64,000 nt of DNA. It comes from Allobogoriella deserti (GTDB lineage Bacteria > Actinomycetota > Actinomycetes > Actinomycetales > Actinomycetaceae). Positions 41,459-50,084 of the stretch are shown piece after piece. The stretch is taken from assembly GCF_042680605.1 (NCBI RefSeq), contig NZ_JBHUEE010000005.1, forward strand, positions 1-64,000, in the 5' to 3' direction. Under the pieces are notes generated by a model. That model was given only the letters and a program-made list of their open reading frames with translations, did not search any database and had not been told where the DNA came from. Both the position numbers and the translations under genes were made by a program. Every line of letters begins with the position of its first letter. Within the stretch, counting starts at the first letter, position 1.

Positions 41459-42598
41459 GTGAGTACCGAGCGCCCGTCCCCAGGCACTGATCCCGCCCGC
41501 CGCAAGGTCCGGGTCGCCGTCGTCTTCGGCGGCCGCAGCGGCGAGCACTCGGTCAGTTGCGCCACCGCCGCCGGCGTGCTGCGCGCCATCGACCGCGAGC
41601 GCTACGACGTCGTCCCGGTCGGGATCACCCGGGACGGCACCTGGGTGATCGCCCCCGACGAGCCCGCCCGGCTCGAAGGCGGCCGGGCCGAGGTGCCCGC
41701 CGAGAGCTCACAGCTGCTCGTTCCGCTCGGTGACCGGCCGGGCCCGCTCGTCGTGACCGAACCCGGTCAGGTCCCGCACGAACTGGGGGCCGTCGACGTC
41801 GTCCTGCCGCTCATCCACGGGCCGTACGGCGAGGACGGGACCCTCCAGGGGCTGCTCGAGATGGCGGGCACCAGGTACGTCGGCTCGGGCGTGCTCGCCT
41901 CCGCCGTCGGCATGGACAAGCACTACATGAAGATCGTCCTGGCGGGTCACGGGCTGCCGGTGGGCCCGTACACGGTCATCACACCACGAGCCTGGCGCCG
42001 TGACCCCGCGGCCGCGAAGGACGCCGTGGCGAGTCTCGGCTTCCCGGTATTCGTCAAGCCGGCGCGAGCGGGCTCCTCGCTCGGCGTCATCAAGGTGGAC
42101 CGGGCCGAGGACGTCGAGGCCGCCGTGCTCGAGGCTCAGCAGCACGACCCCAAGGTGATCGTCGAGGCAGCCATCTCCGGGCGAGAGATCGAGTGTGCGG
42201 TGCTACAGGGGCGCGGCGACGCCCCACCGCGCACGTCGGCGCCGGGGGAGATCGTCCTCGACGCCCCGGAGTCCGGTTTCTACGACTACGAGACGAAGTA
42301 CCTCGACACCGCGCCGCTGACCATGGCGATCCCGGCCGACCTGCCGGCGGAGATCACCGACCGCGTACGTGACCTCGCTGCGCAGTCCTTCGAGGCGCTC
42401 GCCTGCGAAGGGCTGGCTCGGGTCGACTTCTTCTACACCGACCGCGGCTCCGTCGTCGTCAACGAGGTCAACACGATGCCGGGCTTTACGCCGTACTCGA
42501 TGTACCCGGCGTTGTGGGAGGCCGCGGGACTGAACTATCCCGACCTCGTGGACGAGCTCATCCAGCTCGCCCTGGAACGGCCCGACGGTTTGCGCTGA
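41459..42598 (+). CDS. ddl: D-alanine--D-alanine ligase
   Basis: ATP-grasp ligase forming the D-Ala-D-Ala dipeptide of peptidoglycan. 379 residues with VVFGGRSGEHSVSCATA near residue 23, PLIHGPYGEDGTLQGLLE, the ATP-binding FVKPARAGSSLGVIKV, and the metal-binding VNEVNTMPGFTPYSMYP. The F-to-Y at the substrate loop is not diagnostic of D-Lac activity. Start GTG 41459 follows TAGCCT (41446-41451) by 7 nt, so leaderless. The DUF3515 gene converges 6 nt after its stop, a common actinobacterial neighbour. Confidence 0.95.
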   Translation: MSTERPSPGTDPARRKVRVAVVFGGRSGEHSVSCATAAGVLRAIDRERYDVVPVGITRDGTWVIAPDEPARLEGGRAEVPAESSQLLVPLGDRPGPLVVTEPGQVPHELGAVDVVLPLIHGPYGEDGTLQGLLEMAGTRYVGSGVLASAVGMDKHYMKIVLAGHGLPVGPYTVITPRAWRRDPAAAKDAVASLGFPVFVKPARAGSSLGVIKVDRAEDVEAAVLEAQQHDPKVIVEAAISGREIECAVLQGRGDAPPRTSAPGEIVLDAPESGFYDYETKYLDTAPLTMAIPADLPAEITDRVRDLAAQSFEALACEGLARVDFFYTDRGSVVVNEVNTMPGFTPYSMYPALWEAAGLNYPDLVDELIQLALERPDGLR

Positions 42599-42604
42599 CG
42601 GCGT

Positions 42605-43099
42605 TCAGCCGAGGTCGTCCGGGCCCACGCAGGCGCGGCCCGCCTCGACCACCCGCACGGCGGAGCCGAGCTCGGTGAGAAATGCCGTGGCCTGCCCTGT
42701 GCCCACCTGTGCCACCGGGATGACCACCTCGACGGCCGGGTCCCGGCCGTAGGTCACGAACGTCCACGATCCGCCGTCCGCGCCGGGCTGCTCCTCCTGG
42801 TAGGAGACCCAGTCCACCGAGGCGCCGTCGTTCGTCTCCACGCTCACGCACCGGTCGGTGGTCGGGCCGGGTACCTCGACCCCGCACCGCAGCGTGACCG
42901 CCGGGTCACCCCAGGCGGTGGTGGCCTGGGAGGTGGTGGAGCGCCGCTCGAGACCGCGCAGGGAGTCCGGGCTCGCCATGAGCACCTGGCCGCATGCGGG
43001 CGCCGAGGCGTGCGGCCCGGTGGGAACGCCGACCGGGTTCGCACAGCCCGTCAGCACCAGGACAGCGAGCGCGAGCAGCGTGAGGAACCGGCGAAGCAC
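42605..43099 (-). CDS. DUF3515 lipoprotein
   Basis: A 164-residue predicted lipoprotein: n-region RRF, hydrophobic LTLLALAVLVL and lipobox LTGC near residue 16, followed by a small secreted domain with further Cys residues typical of DUF3515. GTG 43099 is supported by TACCCT 6 nt upstream on the minus strand. The family often sits beside ddl or gltX in actinobacteria; function unknown. Confidence 0.8.
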   Translation of the reverse strand: MLRRFLTLLALAVLVLTGCANPVGVPTGPHASAPACGQVLMASPDSLRGLERRSTTSQATTAWGDPAVTLRCGVEVPGPTTDRCVSVETNDGASVDWVSYQEEQPGADGGSWTFVTYGRDPAVEVVIPVAQVGTGQATAFLTELGSAVRVVEAGRACVGPDDLG

Positions 43100-43103
43100 T
43101 CGG

Positions 43104-43466
43104 TCAGGGTACGTCGACGGTGCGGCCGCGCCGGTCGGTGGATCGCTGGGCGAACGCGGCGCCCCAGGTGTCCATGGCCAGCACGATCTTCTCGAGGCTG
43201 CGGCCGAGCTCGGTGAGCGAGTACTCGACGCGCGGCGGCACCTCGGGGTGGACGACGCGCCGGACGACGCCGTCCTCCTCGAGTTCACGCAACTGCCGGG
43301 TGAGCGTCTTGGTGTTGGCCAGCGGCACCAGGCGCCCGAGCTCGTTGAACCGTCGCGTACCACCGAGCAGATGCTTGACGAGGGTGAGCTTCCACGTCCC
43401 GCCCAGCACCGAGACCGCGACCTCGACCGGGCACACCTCCATCGCCCGACGCACCGGCAACCTCAT
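43104..43466 (-). CDS. HxlR-family transcriptional regulator
   Basis: A 120-residue winged helix-turn-helix of the HxlR family: CPVEVAVSVLGGTWKLTLVKHLLGGTRRFNELGR with the N-terminal Cys, and YSLTELGRSLEKIVLAMDTW. GGGAGG precedes ATG 43466; a longer frame has no ribosome-binding site. It is divergent from an NAD(P)H:quinone oxidoreductase, and the 77-nt gap contains inverted repeats. HxlR regulators commonly sense electrophiles or quinones through Cys; C18 in RRAMEVCPVEV fits that. Confidence 0.88.
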   Translation of the reverse strand: MRLPVRRAMEVCPVEVAVSVLGGTWKLTLVKHLLGGTRRFNELGRLVPLANTKTLTRQLRELEEDGVVRRVVHPEVPPRVEYSLTELGRSLEKIVLAMDTWGAAFAQRSTDRRGRTVDVP

Positions 43467-43490
43467 GACGCCTCCCAGCTCACCTCGCAG

Positions 43491-43541
43491 GGACAAAAAT
43501 GTCCGTACTAGCCGAATCTACCCTTAGAGCTCAGTATGGAC
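43491..43541. promoter_or_regulatory. HxlR operator candidates
   Basis: GGACA-AAAA-TGTCC (43491-43504) is a perfect palindrome. GTCCGTACT (43501-43509) and AGTATGGAC (43533-43541) form a second inverted repeat matching at 8 of 9 positions. The quinone-reductase -10 CAGTAT (43532-43537) lies within the right half-site, so binding would repress that promoter. Confidence 0.65.
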
Positions 43542-43543
43542 GT

Positions 43544-44329
43544 ATGTCACCGTCACCGCACTCCAGCACCATCCTGTGGGTCTTCGCGCATCCCGAGCCG
43601 GCCTCGTTGAACGGTGCCCTGCGCCGCGCAGGGCAGGAGCACCTGCGCCGGGCCGGTCACGAGGTGCTCGAGTCCGACCTGTACGCCATGGATTTCGACC
43701 CCGTGCTCCGCCGCGAGGACGGCGGCCGCCTCCCGGACGGGCAGCGCTTCGCCGTCAGCGCCGACACCCGCGGCGCCTATCTGGCCGGCGAGCAACCGGC
43801 GGACCTGGCCGCTGAGCGGTCCAAGCTCGACCGGGCGGACGCCGTCGTCGTGCAGTTCCCGCTGTGGTGGTACGGCGTGCCCGCCATCCTCAAGGGATGG
43901 TTCGACCGCGTCCTGGTCAGTGGCTTCGCCTTCGGCTCCGACCCGCGGACCGGGCGGCGGCTGCGGTTCGAACAGGGGCCGTTCACCGGCAAGCGCGCCC
44001 TCGTGGTCACCACTCTCGGCGACCGGCCCCGGGCGATCGGACCGCGGGGGAAGTCGGGCGAGATCACCGAACTGCTCTTCGGGCTGCTGCATGGCACCTT
44101 CGCCTACACCGGCATGGGTGTCCTGCGGCCCTGGGCGCTGCCGAGCGCGGACCGGACCACGGACGACGCCGCAGCCCGGGAGAGCCTGGTGCGGCGCCTG
44201 GACGGGTTGTTCGACGAAGAGACGATCCCGTATCGCCCGCAGTTCACCGGCGACTACACCGCGGAGTGGGAGCTCGCCGACCACGTGCGGCCGGGTGAGA
44301 CCGGGTTGCGGATCCACGTCGCCGGGTGA
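43544..44329 (+). CDS. NAD(P)H dehydrogenase (quinone), flavodoxin-like
   Basis: The 261-residue flavodoxin-fold FMN/FAD quinone reductase of the NQO/MdaB/KefF group: LWVFAHPEPASLNGALRRAG near residue 9 and the diagnostic VQFPLWWYGVPAILKGWFDRV near 100-120. Two-electron quinone reduction protects against semiquinones. ATG 43544 follows CAGTAT by 6 nt (leaderless). It is divergent from the HxlR regulator, the standard arrangement for induction by quinones or aldehydes. Confidence 0.88.
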   Translation: MSPSPHSSTILWVFAHPEPASLNGALRRAGQEHLRRAGHEVLESDLYAMDFDPVLRREDGGRLPDGQRFAVSADTRGAYLAGEQPADLAAERSKLDRADAVVVQFPLWWYGVPAILKGWFDRVLVSGFAFGSDPRTGRRLRFEQGPFTGKRALVVTTLGDRPRAIGPRGKSGEITELLFGLLHGTFAYTGMGVLRPWALPSADRTTDDAAARESLVRRLDGLFDEETIPYRPQFTGDYTAEWELADHVRPGETGLRIHVAG

Positions 44330-44365
44330 CCGGCCACCGGCTCGGACCGGTACAGGCGCCGACGC

Positions 44366-44977
44366 TCACCCCGCTCGCACAGGCTGGCGCAGGACCGTGC
44401 GCAACCGCTCGGCCGGCGTCCGGCGCGGATCTCCCAGGTAGATCTCGTGGTGGTCGCCGTGGAATGTCAGCCCGTGCTCGGGCATGAACTCGCGGTGCAG
44501 CCGGTCGAGCACCGGCCCCTCGTCGTCGTAGGAACCCACGTGCAGGGTCTGGACGCACCGGCCCTCGTCGTGGGCCAGCACGTCCACACCGGCGACGTCG
44601 ACGTCCGTGCGCGTGCGGGCCGCCCGGCGTGCCGCGGTCACCTCCGCATCGCTGACCCACTCCGGCAGGGCGATGAGCATGGTCCAGTTCCACGCGGACT
44701 TCTCCCGGCGGACGAACGCCGCGGGATCCGTTGCCCGCCACAGCCCCTCCAACGGCGAAACGACGAACGGGCGCCCGGCCGCCTTCTGGGCGGAGCGCAG
44801 CGTGTAGGCGACGGCGTACAACGCCCGGACGGCCTTCGGGTACGCCGGCGTAGTGTTCGGATCGCCGTGCCCGTCCACGGCGAGATACCGCATCGGTGGC
44901 ACGTCGACGACGTCGAACCGTCCCTGCGGCGGGGCGTACAGCCTGCGGTGGACCTTCTTGACGTCGTAGATCGCCAT
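44366..44977 (-). CDS. GyrI-like small-molecule-binding domain protein
   Basis: The 203-residue stand-alone GyrI-like/SOUL-type domain (MAIYDVKKVHRRLYAPPQGRFDVVDVPPMRYL..., TLHVGSYDDEGPVLDRLHREF and FHGDHHEIYLGDPRRTPAERLRTVLRQP). Relatives bind or hydrolyse small ligands; specific role unknown. GATACT ends 7 nt before ATG 44977 on the minus strand. The gene and the GntR gene behind it run in the same direction. Confidence 0.8.
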   Translation of the reverse strand: MAIYDVKKVHRRLYAPPQGRFDVVDVPPMRYLAVDGHGDPNTTPAYPKAVRALYAVAYTLRSAQKAAGRPFVVSPLEGLWRATDPAAFVRREKSAWNWTMLIALPEWVSDAEVTAARRAARTRTDVDVAGVDVLAHDEGRCVQTLHVGSYDDEGPVLDRLHREFMPEHGLTFHGDHHEIYLGDPRRTPAERLRTVLRQPVRAG

Positions 44978-45007
44978 GCCGGCGAGTATCTCAGCGTCGG
45001 CGGGCCG

Positions 45008-45367
45008 TCAGGTGGCGAGTGCGGCGCGCACTACCCGCAGGGCCTCCTCGTCATCCAGGCCGAGCCCGCGCACCGCCCGGACGTAGTCCGCCGCGGCCTC
45101 CAGCGCCAGCTCGCGGCTGCGACTGCCGGCAGGGCTGACGAACGTGCCCGCGCGCCCGCGGGTCTCGACGAGTCCGCCCTCCTCCAGCTCGCGGTAGGCG
45201 CGGGCGACCGTGTTGACGGCGAGGGACAGCTCGGCCGCGAGCGAGCGGACCGTGGGCAACCGGGTGCCGACGGTCAGGGTGCCGTCGGTGATGCGGCCGG
45301 CGAGCTGGCGCCGCACCTGCTCGTACGGGGGCAGCTCGGCATCGGTGTCGACGTGCAACGGGTCCAT
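45008..45367 (-). CDS. GntR-family (YtrA-type) regulator
   Basis: A 119-residue short GntR regulator: winged helix-turn-helix LPPYEQVRRQLAGRITDGTLTVGTRLPTVRSLAAELSLAVNTVARAYRELEEGG, then only about 50 helical residues, as in the YtrA subfamily, which usually control linked ABC transporters. No ABC gene is directly adjacent; the nearest downstream gene is the GyrI-like protein. Confidence 0.85.
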   Translation of the reverse strand: MDPLHVDTDAELPPYEQVRRQLAGRITDGTLTVGTRLPTVRSLAAELSLAVNTVARAYRELEEGGLVETRGRAGTFVSPAGSRSRELALEAAADYVRAVRGLGLDDEEALRVVRAALAT

Positions 45368-45427
45368 CGGGTCAGTTCACCACGCCTCCTCGCCGATGCG
45401 GGGACGACGCCGCTACCGTGACCCGAC

Positions 45428-46405
45428 GTGGATACCGTCGCCGACCTCACCGAGGACGAGCTCATCGCCTCGATGCTCCCGCTGCTCCCGCGCGGTGATC
45501 GCACCGTGGTCCCGGCCGGCGACGACGCCGCCGTGGTGGAGGCGCCGGACGGCCGCTTCTGCACCACCACCGACGTGCTCGTCGAGGACCGGCATTTCCG
45601 GCGGGACTGGGGTGAGGCGTCCGACGTCGGTTGGCGCGCAGCAGCACAGAACCTCGCCGACGTGGCTGCGATGGGCGCCGAACCGACGAGTCTCGTGGTG
45701 TCCCTCGTCCTCCCGGCGGCCACGTCGGTGGACTGGGTGCACGGCCTGTGCCGCGGCATGGCCGAGATCTGCGGGCCGATCGGCGTCGGAGTCGTCGGCG
45801 GTGACCTCTCGGGCGGTCAGCAGCTCGTCGTGGCGGTGACCGCGCACGGTGACCTAGGTGGCCGGCCCGCGGTGCTCCGGTCCGGTGCCCGGCCGGGGGA
45901 CGTGCTCGCGCACGCCGGGGTCCTGGGCGCCGCCGCCGGCGGATATGCGCTGCTGGAGGCGGGCGTCCACGCCGGCGGGGAACAGGCCCTCGTCTCCGCG
46001 TTCCTGCGGCCCGCGCCTCCGCTGGCGGCCGGCCCTCGGGCAGCGGCGGCCGGAGCGAGCGCCCTGATGGACGTCTCCGACGGCCTGCTCCGGGACGCCG
46101 GCCGGATGGCCCGGGCCTCCGCCGTCGTCCTGGACGTCGACGACCTGGCCGCGACGGTCCCCGGCGACCTCGAGCGGCTCGCCGATGCTGCCACCCGGAC
46201 GGGGCAGGACCCTGTGCGGTGGATGCTGACCGGGGGAGAGGACCACGGGTTGCTCGCCGCGTTCCCCGGCGACGTCCGGTTGCCGGACGGGTTCCGCCGC
46301 ATCGGCACGGTGCGTGAACCCGCGGACCACCGGGCCGGCACCGTTCTGGTCCGGGGTGCCGCCCCGGACGTCGGCGCCACGGGCTGGGACCATTTCCGGG
46401 CCTGA
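45428..46405 (+). CDS. thiL: Thiamine-monophosphate kinase
   Basis: Phosphorylates thiamine phosphate to thiamine diphosphate, needed by IlvB and other ThDP enzymes. The 325-residue PurM/ThiL-fold protein has GDDAAVVEAPDGRF with Mg/ATP Asp residues, the DVLVEDRHFRRDW loop, NLADVAAMGAEP, GGDLSGG and DVSDGLLRDAGRMA. GTG 45428 is 8 nt after TACCGT. A hairpin downstream separates it from convergent rpmB. Confidence 0.92.
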   Translation: MDTVADLTEDELIASMLPLLPRGDRTVVPAGDDAAVVEAPDGRFCTTTDVLVEDRHFRRDWGEASDVGWRAAAQNLADVAAMGAEPTSLVVSLVLPAATSVDWVHGLCRGMAEICGPIGVGVVGGDLSGGQQLVVAVTAHGDLGGRPAVLRSGARPGDVLAHAGVLGAAAGGYALLEAGVHAGGEQALVSAFLRPAPPLAAGPRAAAAGASALMDVSDGLLRDAGRMARASAVVLDVDDLAATVPGDLERLADAATRTGQDPVRWMLTGGEDHGLLAAFPGDVRLPDGFRRIGTVREPADHRAGTVLVRGAAPDVGATGWDHFRA

Positions 46406-46454
46406 CCGTGGCGCCGGGCACGGCGCTGTCTCCGGCGCCGGAGACGGCACAAGA

Positions 46455-46486
46455 AGGCCGCTGCCCCCGGAGGTGGGCAGCGGCCT
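46455..46486. terminator. Bidirectional terminator between thiL and rpmB
   Basis: AGGCCGCTGCCC (46455-46466) pairs perfectly with GGGCAGCGGCCT (46475-46486) around an 8-nt loop. On the minus strand it is followed by TCTTGTG. It lies between two convergent genes and can serve both. Confidence 0.8.
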
Positions 46487-46512
46487 GCGGACGGTGAGGT
46501 CCGAGCGGAGGA

Positions 46513-46707
46513 TCAGCGCGTGGCGCGCACGACCTTGTCGGCCTTGAGGCACGAGGTGCACACGTTGAGGCGCTTGGTCGAGCCGTCCACGAGCGCACGC
46601 ACGCGCTGGATGTTCGGGTTCCAGCGGCGGGAGGTCCGCACGTGGGAGTGCGAGACGCTCTTGCCGAAGCTCGGGCGCTTGCCGCAGACGTCGCAGGTGG
46701 CAGCCAC
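46513..46707 (-). CDS. rpmB: 50S ribosomal protein L28 (zinc-binding form)
   Basis: The 64-residue L28 has both zinc-ribbon pairs, C5/C8 (CDVC) and C50/C53 (CTSC), the C+ form. Actinobacteria often carry a second, Cys-free L28 induced under zinc limitation; none is in this window. AGGAGAACGACC precedes GTG 46707. It stands alone, with a promoter about 100 nt upstream. Confidence 0.95.
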   Translation of the reverse strand: MAATCDVCGKRPSFGKSVSHSHVRTSRRWNPNIQRVRALVDGSTKRLNVCTSCLKADKVVRATR

Positions 46708-46805
46708 GGTCGTTCTCCTGATCTTCTCGCTGGCGCAGAGACCGGCCGGGCTCCGCGCGATGATGGTGGGCCCGCTCGCGTCGAGGCGCCTCGGGCAACC
46801 GGACA

Positions 46806-46835
46806 AGAGTACCCGACGGCGCAGTGACGGCTCAA
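46806..46835 (-). promoter_or_regulatory. rpmB promoter
   Basis: On the minus strand TTGAGC (46835-46830) and TACTCT (46811-46806) are separated by 18 nt, giving a predicted start near 46799 and a 90-nt 5' UTR. Confidence 0.6.
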
Positions 46836-46961
46836 TCGCCCGCTCACGTCCCCTCTCGTGGGATCGGACACATGGCCGGGGCCGTGGCGATGAGGTGGTG
46901 CCCGGCGGGCCTCGGCATGGCCGCTCGCCGGCGGCCGTGCGGGGACGTCGGCGGGCGAGAT

Positions 46962-46967
46962 TACTCT
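46962..46967 (+). promoter_or_regulatory. Possible recG -10 element
   Basis: TACTCT lies 37 nt before the recG ATG; no -35 is evident. The remaining 46708-47004 gap holds only the divergent rpmB promoter and leader. Confidence 0.35.
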
Positions 46968-47004
46968 GGTGCGGGCAGACCCACCAGGCCGAGGCGGAGG
47001 TGAC

Positions 47005-49347
47005 ATGGAGCCGGTCGCGCGCCAGTTGCGGCATGACCTCGCGTTCGCCGGAGCCGGGCGCGGCCGTCTCGGGAACAGCCTCGAGCGCGAGTTCGATCCC
47101 CGCACCGCCAAGGCACTCGGCAAGCTCGGCCTGCGCACCGTGGACGACCTGCTGCGTCACTACCCGCGCCGGTACGCCGACCGCGGCCGCCTGAGCACGC
47201 TGAACGACCTGCAGCTCGACGAACATGTCACCGTCATCGCCCGGGTGGCCACGGCCGACACCCGTCCCATGCGCAACCGCCGTGGCGCCATCCTCACCGT
47301 CCAGATCACCGACGGCACCGACACCCTGACCCTCACGTTCTTCGGCAAGCACCGCGGCAGCCTCGAGTTCCACGCCCGCAAGCTGCGCCCCGGCGTGACG
47401 GGGATGTTCACCGGCACAGTCAGCAGCTACCGCGGCACCCGCCAACTCACCCACCCCGACTACGAGACCTTCGGCGGGGAGCACGGGCAAGGGACGAGTG
47501 GAACGCGAGGAGGCGGCGCAGTAGGCCCGAGCGAGGAGCAGGAGGCGGTGGACCGCGCCGAACGCCCCATCCCGATCTACCCCGCCGGCCAGTCAATCCC
47601 CACGTGGAAGATCCGCACCTGCGTCGAGGCGGTCCTCGACACGCTCACCAACGAGGACGTCCCCGAGCCGCTGCCCGCCGACTATCGGCAGGCGCACCAA
47701 CTGCCCGACGCGCTGACCGCCCTGCGCGGTATCCACAGCCCGCACAACGAGGAGGACTGGAGACGGGCGCGTGAACGGTTCCGGCACGAAGAGGCCTTCG
47801 TCCTGCAGACGGTGCTCGCCCAGCGCCGTGCCGCCGCACTGGAGACCCCGGCCGTGGCCCGTCCGGCCCGTCCCGGCGGACTGCGGGACGCATTCGACGC
47901 CCGCCTGCCGTTCGAGCTCACCGCCGGGCAACGTGAGGTCGGTGAGACCCTCGAGGCGGAACTGGCCGAACCCGCACCGATGATGCGGCTCCTGCAGGGC
48001 GAGGTCGGCTCCGGAAAGACTGTCGTCGCGCTGCGCGCCATGCTCCAGGTGGTCGACGCCGGAGGTCAGGCCGCCCTGCTCGCCCCGACCGAGGTCCTCG
48101 CCCAGCAGCACCTGCGCACCATCCGCGAGCTGCTCGGACCGCTCGGGGAGGCCGGGATGCTCACCGCCGCGGACGAGGCGACCCGAGTGGTCCTGCTCAC
48201 CGGCTCCATGGGGGCGGCCGCACGCCGCACGGCACTCGCGGACGCCGCCTCCGGCGCGGCGGGCATCGTCGTCGGCACCCACGCGCTGCTGAGCGAGGTG
48301 GTGCAGATCCCCGATCTCGGCCTCGTGGTCGTCGACGAGCAGCACCGGTTCGGCGTCGAACAACGTGACGCGCTGCGCGCCAAGGCCGAGGTCACCCCGC
48401 ACCTGCTCGTCATGACCGCCACCCCGATCCCGCGGACGGTCGCGATGACGAGCTTCGGTGATCTGGAGACCTCGACGCTGCGCGAACTGCCGCAGGGACG
48501 CGCCGGGGTGTCCACGACCGTGGTGCCCGCGGACCGGCCCCGATGGGTCGAACGCACCTGGGAACGGCTCCGGCAGGAGATCGACGACGGCGGACGCGCC
48601 TACGTGGTCTGTCCCCGCATCTCGGCCACCGAGCCTGCCGCCGACGGCGACGCACCTCTTGACACCGGTACCGACGGTGGTGAGCCGGCACAGCTCCCGC
48701 TCGAGACCGGGGAGTCGGCCCGCCCACGCAGCGGCATGGCCGCCGTCGAGGAGGTGCTCCCGATGCTGCGTGAATTGCCGGCGCTCGAGGACGTCTTCAT
48801 CGGCCAGATGCACGGGAGGATGAGCAGCGAGGAGAAGGACGCCGCCATGGCTGACTTCGCCTCCGGACGGACCCCCGTCCTCGTCGCCACCACGGTCATC
48901 GAGGTTGGTGTCGACGTCCCGGATGCGAGCGTCATGGTCATCCTCGACGCCGAGCGCTTCGGCCTGTCCCAGCTCCACCAGCTCCGCGGGCGCATCGGGC
49001 GTGGCAGCAGACCGGGCGTCTGCCTGGCGATGACCGCCGCGCCGCCGGGCTCGACCGCGTTCGAACGCCTCACCGCATTCGCCCAGACCGCCGACGGCTT
49101 CGCGCTCGCCGAGACCGACCTGCGGCTGCGCCGCGAGGGCGACGTGCTCGGCGCGTCCCAGTCCGGCCGGTCGACCTCACTACGCCTGCTGCGTGTGCTG
49201 ACCGATGCCCCGATCATCGACACCGCCCGCGCCGCCGCCCGTGAGCTCGTCGCCCGCGACCCCGGGCTGAGCGGTCAGCCCGGGCTGGCCCGCGCGGTCG
49301 CCGAGATGGTCGACGAGGACGCCGCCGCCTACCTCGAACGCACCTGA
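47005..49347 (+). CDS. recG: ATP-dependent DNA helicase RecG
   Basis: Fork-reversal helicase, 780 residues: N-terminal wedge/OB domain (about 55-150), Walker A LQGEVGSGKTVVALRA near residue 330, APTEVLAQQH, DEQHRFGVEQR (DEXH box), MTATPIPRT and a Helicase_C with QMHGRMSSEEKD and LHQLRGRIGRG. GGAGGTGAC precedes ATG 47005. A Gly/Glu-rich insert (about residues 155-180) follows the wedge, and its DNA resembles the ilvB-ilvN linker element. A second low-complexity insert lies at about 545-575. Confidence 0.95.
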   Translation: MEPVARQLRHDLAFAGAGRGRLGNSLEREFDPRTAKALGKLGLRTVDDLLRHYPRRYADRGRLSTLNDLQLDEHVTVIARVATADTRPMRNRRGAILTVQITDGTDTLTLTFFGKHRGSLEFHARKLRPGVTGMFTGTVSSYRGTRQLTHPDYETFGGEHGQGTSGTRGGGAVGPSEEQEAVDRAERPIPIYPAGQSIPTWKIRTCVEAVLDTLTNEDVPEPLPADYRQAHQLPDALTALRGIHSPHNEEDWRRARERFRHEEAFVLQTVLAQRRAAALETPAVARPARPGGLRDAFDARLPFELTAGQREVGETLEAELAEPAPMMRLLQGEVGSGKTVVALRAMLQVVDAGGQAALLAPTEVLAQQHLRTIRELLGPLGEAGMLTAADEATRVVLLTGSMGAAARRTALADAASGAAGIVVGTHALLSEVVQIPDLGLVVVDEQHRFGVEQRDALRAKAEVTPHLLVMTATPIPRTVAMTSFGDLETSTLRELPQGRAGVSTTVVPADRPRWVERTWERLRQEIDDGGRAYVVCPRISATEPAADGDAPLDTGTDGGEPAQLPLETGESARPRSGMAAVEEVLPMLRELPALEDVFIGQMHGRMSSEEKDAAMADFASGRTPVLVATTVIEVGVDVPDASVMVILDAERFGLSQLHQLRGRIGRGSRPGVCLAMTAAPPGSTAFERLTAFAQTADGFALAETDLRLRREGDVLGASQSGRSTSLRLLRVLTDAPIIDTARAAARELVARDPGLSGQPGLARAVAEMVDEDAAAYLERT

Positions 49348-49376
49348 CCCGCGCCGGTGCCGCTTACGCTCACCTC

Positions 49377-50084
49377 GTGAGTCACGACCTCGCCGACGCC
49401 GGTCCCGGCGCCCCGCTCGTCCGCGCCGACGGTCTGCAGATCGGCTACCGGCTCCCGGTCTGCGCGCCCGTCGACCTGGCGGTCCGCCCGGGCGAGGTGC
49501 TCGCCGTCGTCGGCGCGAACGGGACCGGGAAGTCCACCCTGCTGCGGACGATCCTCGGCCACCTCGAGCCACTCGGTGGCCGTGCCGAGCTGCTCGGCAG
49601 GCCGGTCGATCCACGCTCGCTCGACGTGCGAGCCGCCGTCGCGCAGGACCTCGGGGACGACATGTTCTTCCCCGCCCTCACCGTCCGCGAGCACCTCCTG
49701 CTCACCTGCTACGGCCACCGCGTCACCGACGCTGAGGAGGTGGTCGAGGACCTCCTCGAGGAGTTCGGGCTGACCGACCGCGCTGACGCCGTGCCCGGCG
49801 CCCTGTCCTCCGGGCAGCGCCGGCGCCTCCTCCTGGCCGCCGCACTCGCCCGCCCGCGATCCCTGCTGGTGCTCGACGAACCCGAGCAACGTCTCGACGT
49901 CGGCATGCGGCACCATCTCACCGGACGCCTGAGGGAGGAACGCGAGGCCGGCGGTGCGGTCCTGCTCGCCTCCCACGATCCCGAGGTCGTCGCCGGAGCC
50001 GCCACCGCCGTGCTGCTCATCGACGAGACCACGACGCGCACGCTCGGTCCGCAGGACGGCGCGGCCGCCGTCGCCGCCCTGTGA
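49377..50084 (+). CDS. ABC transporter ATP-binding protein
   Basis: The 235-residue ATPase has Walker A VVGANGTGKSTLLRT, a signature reading LSSGQRRRL rather than LSGGQ, Walker B LLVLDEPEQRLD and an H-loop SHD. GTG 49377 follows TACGCT (49365-49370) by 6 nt. The stop overlaps the next gene (GTGA), encoding a large membrane protein that is the likely permease. Substrate unknown. Confidence 0.9.
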   Translation: MSHDLADAGPGAPLVRADGLQIGYRLPVCAPVDLAVRPGEVLAVVGANGTGKSTLLRTILGHLEPLGGRAELLGRPVDPRSLDVRAAVAQDLGDDMFFPALTVREHLLLTCYGHRVTDAEEVVEDLLEEFGLTDRADAVPGALSSGQRRRLLLAAALARPRSLLVLDEPEQRLDVGMRHHLTGRLREEREAGGAVLLASHDPEVVAGAATAVLLIDETTTRTLGPQDGAAAVAAL

